Shown: one piece after another, positions 20,164 to 28,737 of the stretch
Numbering within the stretch: position 1 is the stretch's first letter
Layout of the letters: every line of letters begins with the position of its first letter
From: a virus
DNA: 31,461 bases
Reading direction: 5' to 3' (one strand)
IMG/VR virus record: IMGVR_UViG_3300025769_000505
Coordinates: 1 to 31,461 of that record
Made by a program: the position numbers and the translations under genes
The notes under the pieces: generated by a model
The model's input: only the letters and a program-made list of their open reading frames with translations
Told to the model about the DNA's origin: nothing
The model's database searches: none

Positions 20164-20873
20164 CAGATCACGTTGATATTGGTGCCGGACGTGGCCGGAA
20201 CGCCCGTGAAGTGGCGACCGCCGCCGAAGATGTCAGCCGAAACCATGATATTCGCGGCGGGCTGGTCGTTCTCAATCATCGTGTCCATGTAATCGCGCAT
20301 CTCCTGGAACGCGACGTCATTTGGCAGTCCTTCATCCGTCAAATATGTGAACTTCAACGCGCGCAGGATCAGCTCTTCATCCAGCACACCCACGTCCGTA
20401 TCAGCGGCCCATGCGGACTGTCCCGTGCCACCGGAAGATTGGCACCACTGGTTGGATACGTATTCAAACGCCAGCGACTTTCCAGCACCAGGTGCCGGAA
20501 TCAGCAGAACAGCGTCACCGCGATAAGCGAACTTCGTGTCGCCCTGATAGTCGTAGGCTTTCAATCCCTGCCATTCCGTCGCAGTCACAGGCCCGCTGAT
20601 AAGGATGTAATCGGTGCGATTCCAAAACGTCTCCTTCACGAACCTGTCAAAGTCCGAAGGGAGGATGCTGGTCTGCGTCTCACCAGCGACGGAGGTAAAC
20701 GTGCCTTCCTTGCGGAGAGCCTGCCAGACAACCGACCTCATCAGCCAATTACCGGCCTTGTTCGCATAGCGAAGGAGTTTCTGCGCGGACGGGTCGGAAC
20801 TGCCGATGACGGATGACGGGCGGTCAATGCCCACTTCATCAGCGGCGTTGTTGCAGATGGTCAACAGGGTCAT
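20163..20873 (-). CDS. Head-tail adaptor, gp4-like (probable)
   Basis: A 236-residue virion protein. The opening MTLLTICNNAADEVGIDRPS followed by SDPSAQKLLRYANKAGNWLM and VWQALRKEGTF is a well-known pattern in podovirus neck proteins, and P22 gp4, the first tail accessory factor below the portal, holds the corresponding place in the gene order. The C terminus is glycine-rich (ADIFGGGRHFTGVPATSGTN). It is coupled to both neighbours by ATGA overlaps. Structural role is inferred from pattern and position; P22 gp4 is shorter (166 residues) and also has muramidase activity, which I cannot assess here. Confidence 0.7.
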   Translation of the reverse strand: MTLLTICNNAADEVGIDRPSSVIGSSDPSAQKLLRYANKAGNWLMRSVVWQALRKEGTFTSVAGETQTSILPSDFDRFVKETFWNRTDYILISGPVTATEWQGLKAYDYQGDTKFAYRGDAVLLIPAPGAGKSLAFEYVSNQWCQSSGGTGQSAWAADTDVGVLDEELILRALKFTYLTDEGLPNDVAFQEMRDYMDTMIENDQPAANIMVSADIFGGGRHFTGVPATSGTNINVI

Positions 20874-21598
20874 GGCATCCTCTCCCAGACACCGCCAGTG
20901 CGGAGCATGGACTGTGCAAGGTGTTCACCCACAAGGCGCGTTTTTACGCATCCCATGGCGGGAATTAGTTCGGCGAGGTATTCGGCCTGACACACAAGCC
21001 CGAGGCATGTGTCCCACCCCTTGCCCTCGCAAATAACGCCCATCTCGTCGTAGTCCCTGACGTTGGAATAAGCGTGGGTGATACCCCCGGAATAGGAACT
21101 GTCAGCCCCGTATAAGGTGATGCCGCGATAACCCAGAATTGCAGCCAGCATCGGCGCACGGGTCATCATGGTTGGCCCACCGGGGACACTTAACGGCGGC
21201 GTGTTATCTTCCCCCTGCGGGGCGTAAAATGTGGTCACGTTGCTGTCTGCCAGAAGGTCGAACACCTCCGGTGCACACATCGTGGCAACGTAGTAGTCAA
21301 CCCCTTTATGGGGTGTGATGAGGTCCGCAAGCTGCGGCTCGGGATCAAGCAGGGCGACACAATCGGGAACGCGGCCCTGACTGATAAGCCAGTCCTGCGC
21401 GCCGTTGATCGCCATAATGTGACCGTCGAAGTTCAACAGGTCGTCAACGTGATCTGCCGACGATTGCCCACCCCCAACAATGGCTAGGGATTCGTCTTTA
21501 GCGGGGGCAGCGACCAGCCCAGGTCTCCCCAGGCTGGCCGCGTATTCCCGATTGCGCCGCAAGCCATCAGGCCCAACGACGCAAACTGACCTAATCAA
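20870..21598 (-). CDS. DUF115/MptE-like protein in the head module
   Basis: A 242-residue protein of the DUF115 type, related to 6-hydroxymethylpterin diphosphokinase MptE and to flagellin-glycosylating Maf proteins. Evidence: a glycine-rich loop VGGGQSSADHVDD (about residues 41-53), IMAINGAQDWLISQGRVPDC followed by VALLDPEPQ, and a late GITLYGADSSYSGG block, the order seen in this family, whose fold binds a nucleotide or sugar nucleotide. The start is TTG at 21598, overlapping the upstream stop (TTGA). Being between the coat and neck genes, it may modify virion glycans or host surface, but its activity is unknown. Confidence 0.65.
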   Translation of the reverse strand: MIRSVCVVGPDGLRRNREYAASLGRPGLVAAPAKDESLAIVGGGQSSADHVDDLLNFDGHIMAINGAQDWLISQGRVPDCVALLDPEPQLADLITPHKGVDYYVATMCAPEVFDLLADSNVTTFYAPQGEDNTPPLSVPGGPTMMTRAPMLAAILGYRGITLYGADSSYSGGITHAYSNVRDYDEMGVICEGKGWDTCLGLVCQAEYLAELIPAMGCVKTRLVGEHLAQSMLRTGGVWERMP

Positions 21599-21798
21599 GT
21601 TTCGATCAGGCCCAGTTCACGCAGAGCGGTGAGCACCGAGTTCACGGTGTCCATCGCGCTGGTGGCAGTCGCGGTTGCCGAAGCAATCGCGGCGGGCTGG
21701 TCAACGGGGGTGTCCCCGAAGAAAGCCACGAGGTCAGTGGCCGACTGACCCAGACGGGTGCCGTCCGGGTTGCCGTCAGAAAGTTCTTTCACAGCCAT
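21595..21798 (-). CDS. Small virion-associated protein (head-fibre type)
   Basis: A 67-residue protein: MAVKELSDGNPDGTRLGQSA, TDLVAFFGDTPVDQPAAIAS, then a helical tail with heptad-like hydrophobics (MDTVNSVLTALRELGLI). The 'D-G-T-x-L-G-Q-S-x-x-D-x-x-x-F-F-G-x-T-P-V-x-Q' pattern is found in small proteins of many phages next to the coat gene, annotated as head fibre or decoration proteins. The helical tail could trimerise. A strong AAGGAG precedes the ATG, and it lies 13 bases after the coat gene. Structural role inferred. Confidence 0.65.
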   Translation of the reverse strand: MAVKELSDGNPDGTRLGQSATDLVAFFGDTPVDQPAAIASATATATSAMDTVNSVLTALRELGLIET

Positions 21799-21811
21799 GG
21801 TTCATCACTCC

Positions 21812-23032
21812 TTAGTGAAGGCCAAGACGACATGCCAGTTCAGGACGGACAGCTTTGTACCCGTACAGAACGTCGATGCGGCAAGGCAGGTTGTCGTTGT
21901 TGATGTCGTAGTCGCGGATGATGCGCATGGAGATGCCGTCCATGACCTCACGGGCCGAGAAATCGACGCCCTTGGGCATGACAAGATCAGCCGTTGCAAA
22001 GGCGAAGGCATCCTTGTGGTAGCCCATACCGATGGAGTAATCGGCGGCGTTGCCAATGGCAGTCGAGGAGTCCGACTCGCGCTTGTAGATGGCAGAACCA
22101 TCGGCAATGGCATCCACGTTCTGACGAGCGCCAGACGTGACAATGTTCGGGCTAATCGACAAGTCGCCTTCACCACCGGCGTAATCGGCGGTCACAACGA
22201 ACTGCTGGAGAACACCCGTCGAAGCCTTGGTTTCGGGATGCACCCGATACGTACCGGCAATCTCGATGATGTCGCCCTGCTTGAACGTGCCCGCACCCGT
22301 GTCGATGTGGAGCGAACCAGCCGAGCCGTCAGCCTCGCCAGCGCCGATGTCGGTCAGGTAATCGCCCGTGCCGTCATCGGTGCCCGTGGTGTGGATCGGC
22401 CACAGCGTGTTCTGGTACACGTCCATGAAGCCCAGGAAGTTCGGCGCAACCATACCTTCGCGGTAGTTCTTGCTGATCTTGCCTGCGTCGTTGAACTGAC
22501 CCTTGACCGCTTCCAGAAGGTCGAGGTTGTACTGTGTGGGGAAGTTCAGGCAACGCGGCGAAATCGGCGCAAGGCTGTCGGTCAGCTTCTTCTGCACCTG
22601 GAGAGCCAGGTTGGTCGTGGCCGAAGCACCAACGTCACTGACCTCGTTGTAAACGCTCTTGTACATCGACATGGCGTCGGATTCGATGTTCGCCGCCAGA
22701 ACCGACATGGCCGGGTCCAGAATGCGGCTCGAAAAGTCGTCCAGGTTCATGGTCAGGTCAACCGACGTGAACGCCATATCAACGCCCTTCTGGGTGGCAA
22801 CCTGGAGCGTAACGCTGGTCTCGCTGGTGTCCTGCACGTCGATGACACGGCCCGTGCGGACGGTGTATTCGTTGGGCAGGCGGATCTTCAGACTGTCGCC
22901 AATCTTGGCTCCGGTCTTGGCAAACTGATCGTCGTACTGGCGATCAATCGTGCCGACAAAGTTGAGCTTCTGATGCAGAATCCGAAGCGCCTCACGGGTT
23001 ACAGCCGTGGGGGTAAGAATGCTATTGGACAT
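21812..23032 (-). CDS. Major capsid protein, P22 coat type
   Basis: The coat protein, 406 residues, of the P22 gene 5 family (P22: 430). Diagnostic parts are the N-terminal MSNSILTPTAVTREALRILH, the early block DDQFAKTGAKIGDSLKIRLP with VRTGRVIDVQDTSETSVTLQ, and KGVDMAFTSVDLTMNLDDFS, the order expected of the HK97-fold N arm and P domain. A variable inserted region lies near residues 220-290 and a Gly-rich part near 240-260. It follows the scaffold gene by 57 bases, with GGAA ahead of its ATG, and is expected to be the most abundant product of the late operon. Confidence 0.92.
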   Translation of the reverse strand: MSNSILTPTAVTREALRILHQKLNFVGTIDRQYDDQFAKTGAKIGDSLKIRLPNEYTVRTGRVIDVQDTSETSVTLQVATQKGVDMAFTSVDLTMNLDDFSSRILDPAMSVLAANIESDAMSMYKSVYNEVSDVGASATTNLALQVQKKLTDSLAPISPRCLNFPTQYNLDLLEAVKGQFNDAGKISKNYREGMVAPNFLGFMDVYQNTLWPIHTTGTDDGTGDYLTDIGAGEADGSAGSLHIDTGAGTFKQGDIIEIAGTYRVHPETKASTGVLQQFVVTADYAGGEGDLSISPNIVTSGARQNVDAIADGSAIYKRESDSSTAIGNAADYSIGMGYHKDAFAFATADLVMPKGVDFSAREVMDGISMRIIRDYDINNDNLPCRIDVLYGYKAVRPELACRLGLH

Positions 23033-23089
23033 GATGAAAGTTCCATCTATGGGAGGGTGGGCGTCTCACGACGCTCAAGGGGATGGGCG

Positions 23090-24028
23090 TTAAGCCCTAT
23101 TTGAGAGTTGAAGGTTGCGGCGGCGCGCCCATTCATCGGCAGACATTTTGTCGGCGTCCTGAACAAGATCGAGTTTGGGCTTTCCGCCCTTACCCTTGCT
23201 CGGTCGAATGGGTGTTGCTCCCGCAGGTTTCGGTTTGACGGCCTGTGCCGTCCGCGTTTTCGCAGCGTCGTACTGCATCGCCTTCCACGCCATTTCCGTA
23301 ACGATGGGGTTGCGCGTCCACTTTCCGGCTTCCGCCTCGGGAATGCCTTGACTGATCGCGTACTTCACCAGTTCCGGTGCGTGTTTCTCGGCAAAGCCGG
23401 GGATGCGCTTCTCAACCTCGCGGCGACCCTCTTCCTCGCGTCGGGCCAGTTCGGCCTCCTGCGCCTTGGATCGTTCGCCTTCCAGTCGGGAAACTTCGTT
23501 GACGACGGCATTGAATTCGGCCTGCTTCTTCGCAATCGTATCCGAAATGCGCCGTGCCTGGTCCGGGTTGGACTGCCACAACGCCTGCGTATTGACATTC
23601 TGAAGCTGCGCGATTTCCTGCTTGAGTGCGTTTCCGCGTGAAAACTTGTCCAGCGCCTCGCCGTCCAGGGTCGCAAGACGCTCAACGGCCTGCTCTCGGG
23701 CCGCTACGCTCTCACGCTGTTCAGCAAGTGTCTGGAATTTCTTGGTGTAGCCAGATTCAAGGTTGCGGGAGAAATCCGTGATCTTCGCAACAACGTCCTC
23801 CGGGATCGCCGATTTCGGCACCCGCAGCTTGTCGCCGCCAAAGTTCAGTTCAATCTCTTCCTCTACCTCTTCTTCGTCACCTTCATCTTGCCCGTCACCG
23901 TCTTCCGTGTCCTCGGTTTCAACGGCATCATCGCCCTCGTCAGTTTCGGTTGTCACTTCTTCTTCTGTGATTTCCTCAACAATCTCGGGTGCGGCTTCCT
24001 CGGCAGGATTGCCCGCTTCTTCGTTCAT
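23090..24028 (-). CDS. Scaffolding protein (probable)
   Basis: A 312-residue protein. Start at 24028 (AAGGAG 7 bases upstream). Residues 1-65 are extremely acidic (runs such as EEVTTETDEGDDAVETEDTE), then a folded segment (LRVPKSAIPEDVVAKITDFS), a long charged coiled coil (about residues 95-200) and a basic C terminus (PKPAGATPIRPSKGKGGKPK, KLD). Acidic start, coiled coil and basic tail are the architecture of podovirus scaffolds, where the basic tail binds coat protein. It lies directly before the coat gene as in P22. Function inferred from architecture and context. Confidence 0.75.
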   Translation of the reverse strand: MNEEAGNPAEEAAPEIVEEITEEEVTTETDEGDDAVETEDTEDGDGQDEGDEEEVEEEIELNFGGDKLRVPKSAIPEDVVAKITDFSRNLESGYTKKFQTLAEQRESVAAREQAVERLATLDGEALDKFSRGNALKQEIAQLQNVNTQALWQSNPDQARRISDTIAKKQAEFNAVVNEVSRLEGERSKAQEAELARREEEGRREVEKRIPGFAEKHAPELVKYAISQGIPEAEAGKWTRNPIVTEMAWKAMQYDAAKTRTAQAVKPKPAGATPIRPSKGKGGKPKLDLVQDADKMSADEWARRRNLQLSNRA

Positions 24029-24042
24029 AATCACTCCTTGGG

Positions 24043-24333
24043 TTAGCAAAGAAGCAAGATTGCCTCTTCGTCGTCACGCTCCATCAAGGAGCGATACATG
24101 CGCAAAAGGCTTTCGACCGCCTCACGGGCTTGAGCCATCTTGCGAAACGCTATGTCGTTAACGGGTGGCAGGCTGTCAGCGAATGCGTACAGGTCCGCAA
24201 ACGGCGAAACGACCGGGGCCACTGCCTCGTAGGACTTGGGTTCCTCGCGCAGCCGCAGATAGATGCGGCGCAGCGTCTTGACCTTGATGCACGGCTTGTT
24301 GGCCGGTCGTTCCTACCGGCCTTCTGTGCTCAT
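24043..24333 (-). pseudogene. 97-codon phage gene interrupted by an amber codon at position 7
   Basis: The frame starts at an ATG overlapping the portal stop (ATGA) and reads MSTEGR, then TAG at 24315-24313, then stays open for 90 codons to TAA at 24043-24045: CIKVKTLRRIYLRLREEPKS, YEAVAPVVSPFADLYAFADS, LPPVNDIAFRKMAQAREAVE and SLLRMYRSLMERDDEEAILL. The codon use is like that of the surrounding genes, and the protein would be a helical 96-residue product between portal and scaffold. No ATG follows soon after the TAG. Either it is a nonsense mutant, or the amber is read through, or an unusual start is used. Function unknown. Confidence 0.6.
24301..24321 (-). other. 7-bp hairpin around the amber codon
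   Basis: GGCCGGT at 24301-24307 and ACCGGCC at 24315-24321 are exact inverted repeats with a 7-base loop. In the late mRNA the TAG begins at the last base pair of the 5' arm and enters the loop. It lies 9 bases after the portal stop. It could be a weak transcription or processing signal, or an element affecting decoding of the amber. Confidence 0.5.
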
Positions 24334-26477
24334 GCCAGTTCCACGCCGGTAATCCGGCCTTCGGCGTCACGCACAACCCTCTTTGGCGCGCTGATAAGCC
24401 TTGCAGCTTCGCCCATGGGATCGGGGGCCTCCTGCTTCGCCAGGATCACCTTGGCTAGTTCCATCTCGCGATCCAGCGCAGCCTGTCGGGCGTCCTCTTT
24501 GGCCTCCCATTCCTTCAATCCTAATTCACGCTCTTTAAGGGCGAGTTCGCGGCTTTTGATTTCGAGTTCGGCCCGCTTGGCTTCCATGTCTGAGGCGATC
24601 TTCTTGGCCTCAATCTCGGCCTTGGCGGCGGCTTCGGCCTGTTTGGCCTGCATCTCGCCCTGCTTGGATTCCAGTTCGGCCTGCATACCCTGCATGGCCT
24701 GCATACCCTGTTGCATCTGCGCCTGAAGCTGCTTCAGTTCCTGGTCCTTGGCCGCAATCATGGCCTGCGCCTCGGGGGGAATGTCGGCCTCGCTTTCCTC
24801 CATCTTCCGCACTTCGGGGGGAAGCGTCATCTTGAGGCGCTTAGCAACTCTGTCAGCACCAACGAAGTCCATGTGTTCCATCAGAACGTCGCCCAGGATC
24901 GGCGCGGCTCCGGGGATGGCGCGGATGATCTCAATCAGCACCTCACGGGTTTCTTCGCGCTGTGTGCCGTAAGACGGGCCGGACTTCACGTCCACGTCAT
25001 AGATGCCGGTGGCAAGGTCATACATGGGGCCGTCGCTCTGCCCGCCCAACTGAACGACCTTCTCGGCATTATCCTCGCCCAAGATGCGGATGGCCTGACG
25101 GTCCTTGTAGACAGCCGGGATGATCTCAACCAACACCCGCCCCGCGTACCGGATGGCGCGGTTAAGGTTGTCGATGAAGTGGAAGTTGCTCACGTCGGCT
25201 TCACGCTGTCTTGCCATGATTGCACGGCCCGACGTTTCGTTGCTGCGAGCGCCCAAGGATGCGTCATAGATGCCCATGACGGACTTCATGTCGTCTGAAG
25301 CGTTCAGTGCCTCCTGCAACGCACCGGCAGGCACTCCAGCGAAGGGCTGGCGCTGGGGCAAGTTCGTGCCCTTGGAATACATCAGGTAGGGATGCGAGCG
25401 GGTGTTGGCCGTCTGCCACGTTGCCTCATGCCCCTTGGGAATGCCGCCCTCTTCCATCAGGAATGGCGCACGGGGGGCAAGGGCCACCAGTTCCGTTGTG
25501 GCGCTACGCCAGAAGTTGAACATCGTCTGGGGGTCTTTTGCGTCCCGCACCATCGACCGGAAGTGACGCCTGCCGTCCAACACAATCTCCTCACCCCACA
25601 CGGGGCAAATCGGGATTGTGGAACCGGGCCACTTCTCTTCTTCAAGAACCTCAGCGCCGTTGATCTTGCGGCGAACCACGTTAAAGGCGTCAACCTCACG
25701 CTCTCGGGTCGGTACAACGCCCGTCATCTCAAGGTCGGCCTTCGCCTGGTCAATGTATTCTTCCTCGCGGATCGTCATGCCGTTGGAGAGAAGCAGAATC
25801 TTCCGCTTGATAGGCTCCCTCAACCAGTAGTCGGCAACCCTGATCTTTTCATCCTGTGACCACAAAGCGGCCTGGTCGCGGGTGTCACCCTCCCAACTGA
25901 TTTTCGCCTTGCCGGGATACGCAGCCTCAAATTCCTCTTCTGACATGAAGTCGGAGACGAAGGCATAATCCCAATCAGAGGCATCAAATTCCGTGGACGA
26001 AGGATCCCAATGAACCATCAGGGGATTGGCAATACGCTCAATCCGGGCCTCAAGGTCGAAGCTGTCGGCGTGGGTGTAGTCAATGCCGATCTGGAAGAAC
26101 CCAAACCCGCCAGAGGCCGCCTGGTCGATTGCCGTGTCGTAGGCAACATCGGCGTTGGAACGCCGCTCAATCGAGCGCACCAGCCCGTTGATGACCCCCG
26201 CCGTGTCTTCGTCAGCGCCATTGTCCACGGGATGAACCGTAATGGCTGGTTTGTTCTGGCGCGCGTCGTTGACCACCTGCCGAATGAAGGCGGGCAGTTT
26301 GTTGATGGTCAGACACGGGCGGCCCTCTTCCTCGCGGGCCTTGCGGATGGCCTCGGGCCACTGGTCTGCCAGACGCGAGAACGTCATGTCCTCATGCGCA
26401 GCCTGGCGGGAGAAGTCCGTGGCGTCGTCAGACTCCTTGAACCGCTCAAGCGCCTCTTTGATGATCGGTTCAGACAT
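24330..26477 (-). CDS. Portal protein, P22 type
   Basis: The 715-residue dodecameric ring through which DNA enters and leaves the capsid, close to P22 gp1 in length (725). Residues about 1-60 (EDM TFSRLADQWPEAIRKARE, then RPCLTINKLPAFIRQVVNDA) and RQNKPAITVHPVDNGADEDT, with the W-D-P-x-S block (PLMVHWDPSSTEFDASDWDY), are typical of P22-like portals. A long Gln/Glu/Lys-rich helix at about 569-677 corresponds to the portal barrel extending into the capsid. The ATG overlaps the previous stop (TAATG). The stop overlaps the ATG of the amber-interrupted gene. Confidence 0.9.
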   Translation of the reverse strand: MSEPIIKEALERFKESDDATDFSRQAAHEDMTFSRLADQWPEAIRKAREEEGRPCLTINKLPAFIRQVVNDARQNKPAITVHPVDNGADEDTAGVINGLVRSIERRSNADVAYDTAIDQAASGGFGFFQIGIDYTHADSFDLEARIERIANPLMVHWDPSSTEFDASDWDYAFVSDFMSEEEFEAAYPGKAKISWEGDTRDQAALWSQDEKIRVADYWLREPIKRKILLLSNGMTIREEEYIDQAKADLEMTGVVPTREREVDAFNVVRRKINGAEVLEEEKWPGSTIPICPVWGEEIVLDGRRHFRSMVRDAKDPQTMFNFWRSATTELVALAPRAPFLMEEGGIPKGHEATWQTANTRSHPYLMYSKGTNLPQRQPFAGVPAGALQEALNASDDMKSVMGIYDASLGARSNETSGRAIMARQREADVSNFHFIDNLNRAIRYAGRVLVEIIPAVYKDRQAIRILGEDNAEKVVQLGGQSDGPMYDLATGIYDVDVKSGPSYGTQREETREVLIEIIRAIPGAAPILGDVLMEHMDFVGADRVAKRLKMTLPPEVRKMEESEADIPPEAQAMIAAKDQELKQLQAQMQQGMQAMQGMQAELESKQGEMQAKQAEAAAKAEIEAKKIASDMEAKRAELEIKSRELALKERELGLKEWEAKEDARQAALDREMELAKVILAKQEAPDPMGEAARLISAPKRVVRDAEGRITGVELA

Positions 26478-26893
26478 TATCCAACTCCTGCAACGACGTA
26501 AGCCGGTGCTGTGTTTTCGGGGATCGTGACGATGTAATCAGCCAGGGCGCCCAGCAGATCACCGCCCCAGATCGGGTTCTCGTCTTCGTCGTATCCCGTG
26601 ACTTCAATCAGATTGCCCGTCAGGTAGGCGTCAATGTGCCATTCCCTGCCCTTGCGGGATCGCATGACCGCGCCGGGGTTCATGATGGGCAGCCCGTCCT
26701 CGTCCACCTCACCCGAAGGCGTGGGGCGTCCGAAGATTTGGGCGCGGAGCATCAGGAACGAACCATTTGGATGGCGCACGGTTTTCAGTTCAAACGGATT
26801 GCCGTTCTCGTCCGTGGTGTCGAACACAAAGCCGTGGGCCTCGAAGACTTGCTTGGCCGTGTTCCGGTTGGGAAAGGCGAGGTCTACTCTCAT
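26477..26893 (-). CDS. Hypothetical virion-module protein
   Basis: A 138-residue soluble protein of mixed strand and acidic loops (TTDENGNPFELKTVRHPNGS, VDEDGLPIMNPGAVMRSRKG). The alternating D/E-rich turns and hydrophobic strands suggest a beta-rich structural protein, but I recognise no family. It lies between the head-spike-like gene and portal and is coupled to both (ATGA and TAATG overlaps), so it is expressed at similar levels. A possible assembly or decoration protein. Confidence 0.6.
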   Translation of the reverse strand: MRVDLAFPNRNTAKQVFEAHGFVFDTTDENGNPFELKTVRHPNGSFLMLRAQIFGRPTPSGEVDEDGLPIMNPGAVMRSRKGREWHIDAYLTGNLIEVTGYDEDENPIWGGDLLGALADYIVTIPENTAPAYVVAGVG

Positions 26894-28737
26894 GACGACA
26901 ACCCCACGAGTGCGTCATCAGGGAGCGGTGAGGTAAACTCAGTGATGGACAAAATAGAGCCGCCCCAAGGGCGGGAAAGGTTGCTGTTGCCTAAATACAT
27001 TGTTGTGATGCCAGTAGGGAGCGCACAGGATGTGTCCGTTACCACCGCTCCACCGTCATATGAAAAAGCGACATTGTTGGCTTCCAAGCGAATGGCGACT
27101 GCAAAATCAACGTCGTTCCCGATGGATGCCTTCATTTCTTCCGTTACGACAGTTGCAGCGCCCGACCTCATGCCTAAATCAAGAGCGCCATCTGTTCCTG
27201 CCCGGTTGACCGCCACGCGGTCGTCGTTCGTCCCATCACCGATCTCAAGGATGGTCTGGTTTTCGCTTGATCCGATTGATGGAGCAGTGCGGCCCTTGAG
27301 CAGAATTGTGCCAGGAAGGCTTGTCGTTGCCCGTGTCACATCATCCACCGTCCGCGTCACCGCGCTGGCGACGGTTTCTATGGGGGTTGTGGGGGTGGAG
27401 GTGTTGAGTTCAATCGTGGCATAGTCCATCGCAGTCGATCCTGTCGCTGCGTTATCCAATGTCGTGCCGTTGGTAGACCCAGCAGGGTTCAAAAGCATAC
27501 GCGCGGTGGTGTTGCCCGTGGAATTATTCAACACTGTTGACCACCACAGCCAGTGATCGTCAAAGTCTTCAGCCTGAGAGGTGACTGTGCCTGTCTCTGT
27601 AATGGCGGTGACTACACCTGTATCCGTGTCGAGAATGGCTACCACCTGCTGTGCGGTCCCCCCCGTGAGTAGCGTCTGCATCATCGGGAAGTGGCTCGCA
27701 CCAGAGGTCTTTGGGACCCTTATCGAAAACAGGTTCACGTTGCTGTCGTTAGGGCAGGATGTATTTATGTATTTGTTAAGCCGCACCGCACCGCTGTCGT
27801 CAGTCAGAACAATGTTTCTTGTGGCACCATCAACGACACTGACGCCGGAAGACACTGACGCCTCGGCTGTATGCAGCCACGCCGCGTTAGAAAAGTCCCG
27901 GCTATACGTCAGGCTGTTGGCACTCTCCCCCTCCACCAGCAGGCCCTTGTCTTCCCAGTTTGTGCCGTTGTAGACGACGTTCTTGCGGGGGCCGAAGTAG
28001 GCGCTTGAGGTGGTGGGGTTGTAGGCGCGGGGTGTGGTCTGGCCGGGGTCGAGGTATTCGACCTGCAGGCCGCCGACGTGCATACCCTTTGCCAAGTCTC
28101 CCGCGTAGCTTGGGCGGGATGAAGGGGATGCGGTGTCTGAAGCACTGACAATAACGCGGGTGGTCGCACTTGAAGCCGTGAAGGCAATAAACCACTCGTA
28201 TAGCCCGTCACCCAGATCAACCACGTCGCTGTCTATGATTACACCGCCCGCGCCCGTTGAGGGGGTGAAGGAGCCGTCCGTCAAATTGATCGAAAGATAC
28301 TGTCCGCCCGTGCCGCCGGAGGAATAAACCTCCACGAAACTCCAGTCGCGCCCAAGACCGCCTTTGACGACACCGCTAACAACCTGCCGTGTACCCGAAA
28401 CAACAGTTACGTCCTTGAGAACGTAGTGCGCGCCGGTGTTTGCAAATTCCTTGCTCTGGTCGAGCGTCACCGTACCTGCACGGCCAACGGTCTGATTTGT
28501 CGTGATCGCCACGTTGGCCTTTGTCCACGACGCATTGCTCAGGTCATCGGAATACGTCACCAGATTATGCGGCGCGAACCGCAGCACACCCGACGTGTCG
28601 AAGTTCATACCGAGGGAGGCGGTGGTGACGGTCAGCGTGTCACCAAGCGCGTCCGCGTCGAAGCGGCTGAAGTCAAGCGGATTTACCGCCGTGGGCAAAA
28701 CCCCAAGACCAAGGTTCACGCCCGACGAAACCCTCAT
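26890..28737 (-). CDS. Head spike / fibre-like protein with repeated carbohydrate-binding-like domains
   Basis: A 615-residue, Ser/Thr/Gly/Val-rich beta protein with no signal peptide. Two copies of a jelly-roll-like unit begin at about residue 58 (NLVTYSDDLSNASWTKANV) and at about 273 (ANSLTYSRDFSNAAWLHTAE); both then carry a beta region with a W-x-x-V or W-L-W-W segment and end in an R-x-Y-N-like strand. This is the pattern of phage head spike/appendage domains. The C-terminal 150 residues resemble a LamG-type lectin sheet (ending SILSITEFTSPLPDDALVGL). Its place between terminase and portal is unusual; receptor binding or decoration of the capsid is likely. Confidence 0.65.
   Translation of the reverse strand: MRVSSGVNLGLGVLPTAVNPLDFSRFDADALGDTLTVTTASLGMNFDTSGVLRFAPHNLVTYSDDLSNASWTKANVAITTNQTVGRAGTVTLDQSKEFANTGAHYVLKDVTVVSGTRQVVSGVVKGGLGRDWSFVEVYSSGGTGGQYLSINLTDGSFTPSTGAGGVIIDSDVVDLGDGLYEWFIAFTASSATTRVIVSASDTASPSSRPSYAGDLAKGMHVGGLQVEYLDPGQTTPRAYNPTTSSAYFGPRKNVVYNGTNWEDKGLLVEGESANSLTYSRDFSNAAWLHTAEASVSSGVSVVDGATRNIVLTDDSGAVRLNKYINTSCPNDSNVNLFSIRVPKTSGASHFPMMQTLLTGGTAQQVVAILDTDTGVVTAITETGTVTSQAEDFDDHWLWWSTVLNNSTGNTTARMLLNPAGSTNGTTLDNAATGSTAMDYATIELNTSTPTTPIETVASAVTRTVDDVTRATTSLPGTILLKGRTAPSIGSSENQTILEIGDGTNDDRVAVNRAGTDGALDLGMRSGAATVVTEEMKASIGNDVDFAVAIRLEANNVAFSYDGGAVVTDTSCALPTGITTMYLGNSNLSRPWGGSILSITEFTSPLPDDALVGLSS

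Noticed and set aside
21758-23104. 448-codon plus-strand open frame opposite the coat gene
   Set aside because: The minus strand encodes a clear P22-type coat protein; the opposite frame is a by-product of its codon use.
24176-24376. 66-codon minus-strand frame overlapping the portal end
   Set aside because: It is out of frame with the better-supported 97-codon gene and has atypical composition.
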